A DNA stretch of 64,000 bases from an uncultured Eubacteriales bacterium (lineage in GTDB: Bacteria; Bacillota; Clostridia; Christensenellales; Borkfalkiaceae): the NCBI GenBank assembly GCA_905207235.1, contig CAJLKN010000006.1:1-64000 (forward strand), written 5' to 3'. A program made the translations under genes and the position numbers. Under the pieces are notes generated by a model, which saw only the letters and a program-made list of their open reading frames with translations, ran no database searches and had not been told where the DNA came from. Shown piece by piece: positions 7,626 through 15,480 of this stretch (positions are counted from its first letter, which is position 1; the number at the start of each line of letters is the position of its first letter).

Positions 7626-7659
7626 AAGGCGGGCAGACTAAATTTAGTCTGCCCGCCTT
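7626..7659. terminator. Long perfect palindrome after the TetR gene
   Basis: A 34-base perfect palindrome (left half starts AAGGCGGGCAGAC) lies 19 bases past the stop. It is stable enough to terminate, but no U-run follows on the plus strand. Confidence 0.55.
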
Positions 7660-7773
7660 CATATATTTACGCAATTATTTGTCAGCTTTGCCGAAGAAAA
7701 TAATATTGTTCGTCAAAGAACGCGTTTACATCTTGCAATCGGGCTATTTAGCGCTATAAATAATGTCCCGGCA

Positions 7774-7802
7774 TTGACATATTATGTGCATGTTGTTATA
7801 AT
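7774..7802 (+). promoter_or_regulatory. Full-consensus promoter of the DUF4062 operon
   Basis: TTGACA (7774-7779), 17 bases, TATAAT (7797-7802): 12 of 12 consensus bases. The leader is about 60 bases and holds an 8-codon ORF (7827-7853) whose stop overlaps the ribosome-binding site. Confidence 0.85.
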
Positions 7803-7869
7803 ATTAAGCGAAATAGTTTTGTGTATATGAAAGTTAAAAAACTGTTCCGCTGAGGGGAGAATATTGTAA

Positions 7870-8901
7870 ATGGGTCAACGAAAGATGTATTCGGCTTTTA
7901 TATCTTCTGTATATGAAAGCCTTCGCGACGAGCGCAGTACGGTGATCGATTGTCTGCTCGATTATAATGTATTTCCTGTTTGCATGGAGCATTTCACGAC
8001 TTCTACAAACAGAAAATTCAAAGATATAGAAGAACGCATAGACGAATGCGACTTTTTTATACTCATTCTGGGCAGCGTGTACGGTTCCCTCGACGAAAAC
8101 GGAATAAGCTGGACGGAAAGGGAATATAACTACGCCATCCGACAGGGAAAGCCTATGATAGCTTTGTTCTGCGATGAACTTATCGCTCTGAGCAAGCGCC
8201 GTGGCGGCGAGCTCAGCGAGGACGAAAAGCGTCAGTTGGCGTTCAGCGACAGCATAACTTTCGGTCGCTCCGTAACAGAAGACATGCCCATATCAAAAAT
8301 AATAACGCAGTTTTTTTCGGGCTTTGATTTTTCTGCCTGCGTCGGTTGGAGCCGCAACGTCTCTTTCGGCGCTTCGGAGCTGGCTTCCTGGCGGGAAGAA
8401 CATAAAGCCTGGCGGCTTGAAGGCGAGTGGTTTCACGTTCATCTGTCGGCCGACGACGATACTTATATCAGGACGGGCACGATACGCATAAATCAGCAGT
8501 TTGACCCGTTGCATTACAGAAAATTGTCTTTCGACGCGCTCAACTATAATACGCGGTACAACAAAGAAAAGCAGGAAATAACCGAAAACATGATAAAGCG
8601 CACCCATTGGTGGGGCAACTACGAAATGGACGATAACGGCGCAATGTCAGGCGTTTTCACCGCCAAGCGCGAATTTACGGGTACTTTCAACGAACAGAAA
8701 GTCGATAAGGGCATAAGGCGCGGTATACATGATTTTACTGTCCCCGTTATGGACAACGTCGCACCTGTGAGTTTCGAGGGTGAATTTCACGACGAAGCTC
8801 CTTCGCCCAAAATAGGCGTGATTTACGCCTTCCGCACAAGGCAGATGCGCGACGATTTTCTTAAAGAAAATTTTAAAGAAGTTCTTGAAAATAATCAGTG
8901 A
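7870..8901 (+). CDS. DUF4062 (TIR-like) protein with a C-terminal beta-rich domain
   Basis: Residues about 6-105 match the DUF4062 pattern: AFISSVYESLRDER, a mid-domain with IEERIDECDFFILILGSVYGS, and then WTEREYNYAIRQGKPMIA. DUF4062 is a Rossmann-like domain related to TIR and nucleoside-processing folds, often fused to NTPase modules in bacterial defence and signalling proteins. No NTPase follows here. After a linker, residues about 175-335 form a domain rich in predicted beta strands (starting near WRLEGEWFHVHLS) that I cannot name; it could be a sensor barrel. The 343-residue protein lacks a signal peptide or membrane segments. GGGGAGA precedes the ATG, and a full-consensus promoter drives it. 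The next gene starts 9 bases after its stop. Confidence 0.82.
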   Translation: MGQRKMYSAFISSVYESLRDERSTVIDCLLDYNVFPVCMEHFTTSTNRKFKDIEERIDECDFFILILGSVYGSLDENGISWTEREYNYAIRQGKPMIALFCDELIALSKRRGGELSEDEKRQLAFSDSITFGRSVTEDMPISKIITQFFSGFDFSACVGWSRNVSFGASELASWREEHKAWRLEGEWFHVHLSADDDTYIRTGTIRINQQFDPLHYRKLSFDALNYNTRYNKEKQEITENMIKRTHWWGNYEMDDNGAMSGVFTAKREFTGTFNEQKVDKGIRRGIHDFTVPVMDNVAPVSFEGEFHDEAPSPKIGVIYAFRTRQMRDDFLKENFKEVLENNQ

Positions 8902-8910
8902 GGTGTTTAA

Positions 8911-9687
8911 ATGCAATTTGATAGGGTTATTGAACTGGTCAGAAAAGCAGGAAATTTTGTCTTTGACGAAAGTCTTAAACACTCTGTCAATATGAAGGGT
9001 GAGGCAGATTTCGTTACGGCGGTTGACCTTAAAATAAGCGAATATCTGAAAACGGAACTCGCCGCGCTCGACCCTTCCATAGGTTTCATGAGCGAAGAGG
9101 AAAAGGGCGATATAAAACCTGTCCGCTGGATACTCGACCCCGTAGACGGTACTACCAATCTGGTTTACGACTATAACATGAGTTCCGTTTCGCTTGCGCT
9201 TTTTGACGGCGAAAAGGTGGTTTTCGGCGTCGTTTATAATCCGTTTAATAAAGATTTGTTTGTCGCCGAGCGAGGGAAGGGAGTAACGCTCAACGGCAAA
9301 AAACTCGGCAAAGCTCCCGACAGAGAGCTCAACAGATGTTTAATCGAGTTCGGCGCGGGTTCAACTAAAAAACAGTATGCCGACATATCTTTCGGGCTCG
9401 CTAAAGAAATTTTTAAAGAATGTCTCGATTTAAGGCGCATATGTTCGTCCGCGCTTGCTATAGCCTATGTTGCGGCGGGCAGGCTGAACGGGTACTTTGA
9501 AAAAGTATTAAAGCCCTGGGACTACGCCGCTGCAACTCTTATGCTCGAAGAGTGCGGAGCGGTTTGCAGCGACTGGAACGGCAATCCCGTGCCTTATGAT
9601 AAACCTTCCTCGTTCGTGTGCGGAACAAAAAAAGTATATGAATTTTTACAGCGCAAAGTTCGCGAAACAGAAGATAAAATGCGCTGA
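8911..9687 (+). CDS. Inositol-monophosphatase-family phosphatase
   Basis: A magnesium-dependent, lithium-sensitive-type phosphomonoesterase of 258 residues. The family motifs are complete: EE at the first metal site, WILDPVDGTTNLVY with the metal-binding Asp pair, and KPWDYAAATLMLEECGA with the C-terminal metal Asp. The natural substrate may be inositol 1-phosphate, 3'-phosphoadenosine 5'-phosphate or a sugar phosphate; sequence alone does not decide. It sits 9 bases behind the DUF4062 gene with GAGGTG overlapping that stop codon, so the two are co-expressed. Confidence 0.9.
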   Translation: MQFDRVIELVRKAGNFVFDESLKHSVNMKGEADFVTAVDLKISEYLKTELAALDPSIGFMSEEEKGDIKPVRWILDPVDGTTNLVYDYNMSSVSLALFDGEKVVFGVVYNPFNKDLFVAERGKGVTLNGKKLGKAPDRELNRCLIEFGAGSTKKQYADISFGLAKEIFKECLDLRRICSSALAIAYVAAGRLNGYFEKVLKPWDYAAATLMLEECGAVCSDWNGNPVPYDKPSSFVCGTKKVYEFLQRKVRETEDKMR

Positions 9688-9758
9688 AAACAGTGCCTTT
9701 TATGCTTCATTAAGTAATTAAAAACTTATCAGCATAAAAAATTATAAAAGTCAATGCG

Positions 9759-9783
9759 GATTGAAAATTTTCAATCGTATAAT
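9759..9783 (+). promoter_or_regulatory. Palindrome abutting a -10 box
   Basis: The 18-base perfect palindrome GATTGAAAATTTTCAATC (9759-9776) is followed after one base by TATAAT (9778-9783). No -35 box lies at the usual distance, so the palindrome occupies the spacer and could be an operator or activator site for the lipoprotein gene. Confidence 0.5.
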
Positions 9784-9827
9784 AAAATAATAAAATGTGT
9801 CATGCAAAGACAATACAGGAGGTAAAC

Positions 9828-10910
9828 ATGAAAAAGAGATTAAGCATATTGCTTATTTTAGCAATTTGTTTGTGCACTCTGGGCTTTGTTTTGTCGGCTT
9901 GCGGCGGCGGAGAAGAAACTCAGCAGCCTCAGACATATTCGATCACGGCGCAGAGCGGCAGCGGTTACAGCGTAAACGTGCAGGAGACCGCGGAAGAGGG
10001 CGAAACTATCGAAGTGCTCGTTACCGTAAGCGCAGAGGATACGACGATAGAAAACGTTAAAGCAAACGGCGAAGATTGCACTTTGGTTTCCGAAGGCAAG
10101 TATTCATTCGTAATGCCTGCCGAAGACGTAACCATTACGGTCAGCACGCATACTTACACCGAGGTTACGAGCGACGGCATGCTCACGCTCGCCGACGGCG
10201 CTATGACTACTATCGCGAAAGATGCACAGTATCCCGACGATATCTGGAGCGAGCACACATGGAAGTTGCGCGTCGGCATACAGGCGAACTGGATGACGGC
10301 TCTCAGCCAGAGTTCAAAAATCACTTCGTCGGACCAGTCGGTAATACCCGATGACGCCATAACTACCGATTTGCTCACGTCTTACGATATGGGCGGAAGC
10401 AATAATTCGGTTGTCGCCGCAGATATATGCATAGATACATCTCGCGTATCCGTCGGCTCAACCTGGCTGACAATATATCTCAAGAGCGCCAACACGTCTT
10501 CCGACGGCGAGCTCGTACTGAAAATAACCGTCGTGGAATACGGCGATATACAAGTTGTTACGGAAGAAAAAACTGTCATAGTAGATGTAACCGAACTCGG
10601 CGCGGCGGATGGCGATGCCTATACAATGCATTTCTACGACTTGGGTTATGTTGACGGCGGTACGGCGCAAGAGTACTTCGACGTAACTGCTCAGGTTGCA
10701 GACGGAAAGGTATCTTTCGCATTCGATTACGCGGTAGGACACAAATACAGCATAACTATGTGCCCCGGCGAAACGTACGATTACGATAGCAGAGTGGGCA
10801 TTATGCAGAGCGTCAGCGGCGGCGTAAACGAAAACTACAACGGTTATGCCGACGGCGGACTTATGTTCTGGACTGTCGATGAAGTAGAACTTGAAGCATA
10901 CGCATTATAA
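9828..10910 (+). CDS. Secreted lipoprotein with an InlB-type repeat
   Basis: A surface lipoprotein of 360 residues. The signal peptide ends in lipobox LSAC (Cys near residue 25). Residues about 35-105 form a module with the TYSIT...FVMPAEDVTITV pattern of divergent InlB B-repeats, common on Clostridia surface proteins. The remaining 250 residues are acidic, beta-rich and not recognised. AGGAGG precedes the ATG at 9828. It is monocistronic, between an operator-like promoter and a strong terminator. Confidence 0.8.
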   Translation: MKKRLSILLILAICLCTLGFVLSACGGGEETQQPQTYSITAQSGSGYSVNVQETAEEGETIEVLVTVSAEDTTIENVKANGEDCTLVSEGKYSFVMPAEDVTITVSTHTYTEVTSDGMLTLADGAMTTIAKDAQYPDDIWSEHTWKLRVGIQANWMTALSQSSKITSSDQSVIPDDAITTDLLTSYDMGGSNNSVVAADICIDTSRVSVGSTWLTIYLKSANTSSDGELVLKITVVEYGDIQVVTEEKTVIVDVTELGAADGDAYTMHFYDLGYVDGGTAQEYFDVTAQVADGKVSFAFDYAVGHKYSITMCPGETYDYDSRVGIMQSVSGGVNENYNGYADGGLMFWTVDEVELEAYAL

Positions 10911-10920
10911 TATTCAGTAA

Positions 10921-10950
10921 AAAGCCTGCGCCGCTGCGGCGCAGGCTTTT
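10921..10950 (+). terminator. Terminator of the InlB-type lipoprotein gene
   Basis: The hairpin AAAGCCTGCGCCG / CGGCGCAGGCTTTT lies 10 bases past the stop. Confidence 0.9.
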
Positions 10951-11101
10951 AATTTATTTTCGGATGTTAAAAAAACTTTTGGCAATTTTGTCAGACGGCA
11001 GGGTTTATGCACTGAAATAATCGTAATTTTTTCTTGCCTAAATTCTTTGCAAGTCTGAGTGAATTAACAGTATAAAATTCGACTTTTTTATCATACCCTC
11101 A

Positions 11102-11130
11102 TTGACAAATTGAATAAAAAATTGTATCAT
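11102..11130 (+). promoter_or_regulatory. Promoter of the esterase lipoprotein gene
   Basis: TTGACA (11102-11107), 17 bases, TATCAT (11125-11130). The leader is about 20 bases. Confidence 0.8.
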
Positions 11131-11156
11131 TAAATAAAAAAACATGGAGGAAAATA

Positions 11157-13250
11157 ATGCGCAAAATAAGATTTTTATCTCTCTTTGTCGCAGCCGGAAT
11201 GAGCATTGCCGTAATTGCCGGTTGTGCAGGAGATACAACCGAGACGCCTTCCGAACCCGTTCAGCTCACCGCACCGCAGATTACGCTTTCGGACAACGTA
11301 ATCAGCTGGCAGTCGGTTGAACATGCCGACGGCTATACCGTTTACGAAGGCGAAGAGAGCGTCGCAACGACGGCTTCCCTTTCCTATACGATAGACGAAA
11401 CCGAACCCGGCAGCTACACCTTCTCGGTTGTGGCAACCAGCACGGACGATGCATATTCGCAGAGCGCTCGTTCAAATACAGTAACATACACGGTAGAGCA
11501 GTCCGTAACTGCGCTTGCTGCACCGCAGATTACGCTTACGGACAACGTAATCAGCTGGCAGTCAGTCGAACACGCCGACAGTTATACCGTTTACGAAGGC
11601 GAAGAGGTAGTCTCAACGACTGCTTCGCTCTCCTATACGATAGACGAAACCGAGCCCGGCACCTACACCTTCACGGTTGCGGCGACCAGCACGGACGACG
11701 CATATTCGCAGAGCGCGCTCTCCAATTCGGTAGTTTACACCGTATCGGAGCCCGTACAGCTCGAGCAGACGACTATATATGTCGTGGGCGATTCCACAGT
11801 ATGCTCTTTCAACGATGCATATTATCTTCCCAGATACGGCTACGGCACACAGCTTGAAAATTATCTCGACGACAGCGCAACGGTTGTCAACCTTGCTCTG
11901 TCAGGCAGAAGCTCGTACAGCTTCCTTTCCGAAGCTAACTATACAACGTTGACTTCGAGTATAGGAGAGGGCGACTATCTCATAATAGGTTTCGGGCACA
12001 ACGACCAGAAGAACGAATTCGAAAGATACACAAACCCCAATCTTCCCTATACCGATTCCACAACGCTTTTCAATAACCGCCCCGCTTCGTTCCAGTACAC
12101 CCTTTACAATTACTATATAAAGATGGCACTCGATAAGGGCGCAACTCCCATACTCTGCACGCCCATAGTAAGGCTCAGCTCTTCGAACGACTACACGGGT
12201 GCTAACGGACACATCACTTCGGATTCTGCAACGACGGACGGAACGCCTTGCCCCGGCGGCGATTATGCTCAGGCTATACGTACCCTCGGCGCGGCTGTCG
12301 ACGTAACCGTAATCGACCTTACGCAGATGACCAAGGATGACTACACGCAGCTCGGATATGACAGCGCTTCAAATTACCACGCATGGACGGCAACCAAAGA
12401 CGGAGTGAGAGTGGGACTTGACGGCACGCATACCAACATGTACGGCGCAAAGATGAACGCATATCATTTTGCAACCGCGCTTGCGCAGACTGAAAATCCT
12501 CTCGGCGATTACGTGCTTGCGGGAATAACCAAGCCCACGTACGAAACTGATTATGCGGCAGCAATCAACCCCAACTACGTCGAACCTTCTTATATGCCTT
12601 TCGACCCCGCAACCGATAAGTCCGCAAACTGGACGACGATCACCAAAGAGGGCTGGTACGGCACGGTAATGGGCGACATAGGCGGCAACAGCGTAACGCC
12701 TTTCACCGTATCGCAGACGGGCGATAATTTCACAGTCGGTACGTCGCAGAGCAAGGGTAAAATTTCCAGCTCCGCCGACGGCTTCGCAGCAGTATTTACG
12801 CAGATTGCGGCAAACAAAAACTTTGAAGTGTCCGCTACCGTAACGCTCGATACATATTCTTCGACAAACCAGACGGCATTCGGTCTTATGCTCCGCGACG
12901 ACATTTATATAGATGAATATTCTACTGCCGTCAACGCCAACTATGTTTCGGCTGGCGCATACTGCACGAGCAGCGCGACAAACATCATCTATTGCCGCGA
13001 AAACACCAAGCTCGCAGCGAGCGGCAACTCGGCTGTACTTGCGCAGGGAAGCACGCATACGCTTTCCATAACAAAGACCAACCAGACTGTAATCGTAACG
13101 TTTGATAACTATTCGCAGACTTATACCGATTTCGATTTTGTCGCAATAGATAACGATTACGTTTACATCTGCCTGTACGCTACCCGCACGACGGTTGCAA
13201 CGTTCAGCAACGTTCAGCTTACCATTATGGGCGATTCCGTAAGCGCTTAA
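11157..13250 (+). CDS. SGNH-hydrolase lipoprotein, rhamnogalacturonan-acetylesterase (CE12) like
   Basis: Probably an exported esterase removing acetyl groups from plant or host polysaccharide. The 697-residue protein has a lipobox IAGC (Cys22), then two nearly identical Fn3-like modules of 83 residues (about 37-200). The SGNH domain (about 205-460) has VVGDST with Ser213, LALSGRS, GFGHND with Asn282, and DGTHTN with Asp422 and His425. The last 200 residues resemble a concanavalin-like carbohydrate-binding module. GGAGG lies 7 bases before the ATG. It is monocistronic with its own promoter and terminator. Confidence 0.85.
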   Translation: MRKIRFLSLFVAAGMSIAVIAGCAGDTTETPSEPVQLTAPQITLSDNVISWQSVEHADGYTVYEGEESVATTASLSYTIDETEPGSYTFSVVATSTDDAYSQSARSNTVTYTVEQSVTALAAPQITLTDNVISWQSVEHADSYTVYEGEEVVSTTASLSYTIDETEPGTYTFTVAATSTDDAYSQSALSNSVVYTVSEPVQLEQTTIYVVGDSTVCSFNDAYYLPRYGYGTQLENYLDDSATVVNLALSGRSSYSFLSEANYTTLTSSIGEGDYLIIGFGHNDQKNEFERYTNPNLPYTDSTTLFNNRPASFQYTLYNYYIKMALDKGATPILCTPIVRLSSSNDYTGANGHITSDSATTDGTPCPGGDYAQAIRTLGAAVDVTVIDLTQMTKDDYTQLGYDSASNYHAWTATKDGVRVGLDGTHTNMYGAKMNAYHFATALAQTENPLGDYVLAGITKPTYETDYAAAINPNYVEPSYMPFDPATDKSANWTTITKEGWYGTVMGDIGGNSVTPFTVSQTGDNFTVGTSQSKGKISSSADGFAAVFTQIAANKNFEVSATVTLDTYSSTNQTAFGLMLRDDIYIDEYSTAVNANYVSAGAYCTSSATNIIYCRENTKLAASGNSAVLAQGSTHTLSITKTNQTVIVTFDNYSQTYTDFDFVAIDNDYVYICLYATRTTVATFSNVQLTIMGDSVSA
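11272..11745 (+). repeat. In-frame tandem duplication inside the esterase gene
   Basis: Two copies with a 249-base (83-codon) period start at 11272 and 11521 with CACCGCAGATTACGCTT. Protein identity is very high, while many third positions differ. Confidence 0.9.
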
Positions 13251-13279
13251 CACAATTTAACTGAATGTAATTTAAGGTT

Positions 13280-13309
13280 GCCGCGGCAATTTTGCCGCGG
13301 CGGCTTTTT
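13280..13309 (+). terminator. Terminator of the esterase gene
   Basis: The hairpin GCCGCGGCA / TGCCGCGGC is followed by GGCTTTTTC, 30 bases past the stop. Confidence 0.85.
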
Positions 13310-13342
13310 CATATTTGAAATTGTACAAAGAGCAATAAAGTG

Positions 13343-13371
13343 TTGACAATGCTATTTTATTAAGATATAAT
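13343..13371 (+). promoter_or_regulatory. Full-consensus promoter of the Fur-family gene, leaderless geometry
   Basis: TTGACA (13343-13348), 17 bases, TATAAT (13366-13371), then only 6 bases to the ATG. The start of transcription should fall on the start codon. Confidence 0.82.
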
Positions 13372-13377
13372 ATCAAT

Positions 13378-13764
13378 ATGGAAACCAAACGAAATACTGA
13401 ACAAAAAAGAATAATACTTACGGCGTTGAGGGAAGCAGATCACCCTACCGCTTCGGAATTATACGAACTGATACATTCACATTATCCCCGCCTTTCGCGT
13501 GCGACAGTTTTCAGAGTGCTGGGACAGTTTGCCGACGAGGGCAGCGTTCGCAGGCTCAATCTCAAGGGCAGCGACACCCGCTTCGACGCGGGCATGACGC
13601 CTCACGCGCATTGCCATTGCGTCAGGTGCGGAAGAATAACCGACGTGTTTGAGGGCGATTTTGAAAGCGTTCTCAATACCCGCAGCGCTGGCGGATACAT
13701 AGTTTATTCCACGGAAATAGAGTTCAACGGACTTTGCCCCGATTGCGCGGCAAAGGACAACTGA
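13378..13764 (+). CDS. Fur/PerR-family metalloregulator
   Basis: A metal-dependent repressor, probably of iron, zinc or peroxide stress genes. The 128-residue protein has the winged-helix core (RLSRATVFRVLGQFADEG at about 38-56), the hinge motif HAHCHCVRCGRI, and two CxxC pairs (CVRC and CPDC) for structural zinc. Peroxide-sensing PerR cannot be told from Fur or Zur on these motifs. No Shine-Dalgarno sequence precedes the ATG; the gene appears to be translated from a leaderless mRNA. No metal-transport gene is adjacent. Confidence 0.9.
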   Translation: METKRNTEQKRIILTALREADHPTASELYELIHSHYPRLSRATVFRVLGQFADEGSVRRLNLKGSDTRFDAGMTPHAHCHCVRCGRITDVFEGDFESVLNTRSAGGYIVYSTEIEFNGLCPDCAAKDN

Positions 13765-13786
13765 AGCGTAAATATTTAAAATTAAT

Positions 13787-13818
13787 AAAGCCCGCGGCTT
13801 TTACAAGCCGCGGGCTTA
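13787..13818. terminator. Bidirectional terminator between convergent genes
   Basis: The hairpin AAGCCCGCGGCTT / AAGCCGCGGGCTT lies between the Fur-family gene (plus) and the membrane-protein gene (minus), with T-rich flanks in both directions. Confidence 0.85.
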
Positions 13819-13845
13819 AATTTTAAAATTTTCAGTTTAAAATTT

Positions 13846-15267
13846 TCAGTTTTTATCGTCGTCATCGTCAGACTTCGCTGCGGCGATTTCGCCCGCGGCG
13901 GTAAATCCCGCCTTTTCTGCGGAGCCCGCAAGCACTTTGCCGCGTATTGCGAGGAATGCATAATACGCACCCGTGAAGGCGAAAAACAGCGCAACGTATG
14001 CGGCGTACAGCCCGAGTATGTACAGCATGTTCACGTCGTAGTTCCATATCCGCAGCGTCCATACGGCGGGCACGGCGAAGGGCAGGGGATTGATCTGCGT
14101 AAATGCGTAGTTGGGCATAATAATTTCTTCTTGGGAGAGGTAGTATCCGTCCGCTGTGTGCCACGTCATCGAAGCCGAAGTTACCAGCGCGCTGCACACC
14201 GAAGCCGCTATTATGACTATAAAGTAGTAAACAAGAGGCACTATGCAGTCCTTCATTCTGAATTTATACATGCCGAGCGCGGACGGCATAACGCTCAGAG
14301 CGAACAGCAACGCATGCGTGAGGCAGAAATATAAAATAGAATAACTGCAAAAAATGCCGTAGTTGCTCATTTCGTCCTTTCCGAAATAAACAAAAACGCT
14401 CAGCGCGCCGACTGCGTGCACGAAAAAGGAAATTGCATAAAGCGTTTTCTTTTTTAAAAAGACGGAAAGCGAAGCGACGTAAACGCCTATGTTGCAGATA
14501 AAGAGGGGCACGCAGGCAAGTACTGTGTGATAGACGTTGTATCCGTCGCCCATAACCATGCTGTCCTTGGAATGGTATTGCAGCAAAAGCACAATCGCCA
14601 TTGCGCCGAGGTAAGCGTTGCGCTGACTTGCAGATTTATTTTTAAGGAAGTAATAAACTGCTATCGTAAAACCTGCAAGAATAGCTATTGCGAGAAAGTG
14701 CCATACGGTAAAATTCTTAAAGCGCAGAAAACTGTCTGCAGGAATTGAGTTTATGTCGAAGAAGTTTTCAAATATATTGAGCGGCATGCACGCAAGCATT
14801 GCGGGCGCGACGAAAATGAAACTTCTCTCGTCCGCGCGCCATCCGTCGCGCAGAAAGAACAGCGCGCACAGCGCGAGCATAAAGGCGTTCTGCGCAAAAA
14901 AGAGCGTCATGTTGAGCCACTTGGGCATAAAAAGATTTACCTGATTGTAAATCTCCTGCGCGGGCGCGTCCGCAGGTTTTGTAATGTCAAAAAAATTGCC
15001 GAAGAGCGCGCAGCTTAAAATGACGAAGAGGGGAAGAAGATACTTTGCAACGTCGGCGCAGCACTTTTTTCTGTAAAATACCGCGAGGGGGATAAGGAGC
15101 AGCCCCGCCTTTTTTACCCATTGACTTATAACGAATACGGCGTTGAACTGGCTCATCCTGTTGAATATGTAATAATCGGATATTGTAAACGTCAGCAAAA
15201 ACGCGCAAACGAGCATTGCCGCCGTCAGCGCTGCCGCGACCCTTTGTATGTACATTGAATTATTCAT
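13846..15267 (-). CDS. Large polytopic membrane protein
   Basis: Function unknown. The 473-residue protein has about ten to twelve membrane segments and ends in a cluster of five Asp residues. The central part (about 190-330) has conserved-looking His residues and the layout of YwaF/TMEM164-like proteins (HTVLACVPLFICNIG, then SYSILYFCLTHALLF), but I hold that loosely. The ATG at 15267 has no Shine-Dalgarno sequence. A promoter places the transcription start at the ATG itself. It diverges from the 15481-18404 genes. Confidence 0.72.
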   Translation of the reverse strand: MNNSMYIQRVAAALTAAMLVCAFLLTFTISDYYIFNRMSQFNAVFVISQWVKKAGLLLIPLAVFYRKKCCADVAKYLLPLFVILSCALFGNFFDITKPADAPAQEIYNQVNLFMPKWLNMTLFFAQNAFMLALCALFFLRDGWRADERSFIFVAPAMLACMPLNIFENFFDINSIPADSFLRFKNFTVWHFLAIAILAGFTIAVYYFLKNKSASQRNAYLGAMAIVLLLQYHSKDSMVMGDGYNVYHTVLACVPLFICNIGVYVASLSVFLKKKTLYAISFFVHAVGALSVFVYFGKDEMSNYGIFCSYSILYFCLTHALLFALSVMPSALGMYKFRMKDCIVPLVYYFIVIIAASVCSALVTSASMTWHTADGYYLSQEEIIMPNYAFTQINPLPFAVPAVWTLRIWNYDVNMLYILGLYAAYVALFFAFTGAYYAFLAIRGKVLAGSAEKAGFTAAGEIAAAKSDDDDDKN

Positions 15268-15273
15268 AGCTTA

Positions 15274-15303
15274 ATTATATAATACGCCAACAGTATAAGT
15301 CAA
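15274..15303 (-). promoter_or_regulatory. Promoter of the polytopic membrane protein, leaderless geometry
   Basis: On the minus strand TTGACT (15298-15303), 18 bases, TATAAT (15274-15279), then 6 bases to the ATG. Confidence 0.72.
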
Positions 15304-15328
15304 CAGTATAATAAGCCGTAATCGGGGG

Positions 15329-15357
15329 TTGATTTCGCGCGCTCGGGGTGATATAAT
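15329..15357 (+). promoter_or_regulatory. Promoter of the cls cluster
   Basis: TTGATT (15329-15334), 17 bases, TATAAT (15352-15357). The leader is about 117 bases. Confidence 0.65.
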
Positions 15358-15480
15358 ATAAACTGACGCAGAATATGCCGCATTTTACTAAAAATTTACA
15401 TACTTTTCAGCGTTACTTTATAAAACTGCGCTATAATCTGCTTCTTGAAGGCGCGCTTTTTCTGCGCGCAACGAGGTCAT

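Noticed and set aside
7827..7853. 8-codon ORF in the DUF4062 leader as a regulatory peptide
   Set aside because: No ribosome-binding site and no amino-acid bias tied to the downstream genes; noted only because its stop overlaps the ribosome-binding site.
12369..13253. 294-codon minus-strand frame opposite the esterase
   Set aside because: Shadow frame with implausible composition.
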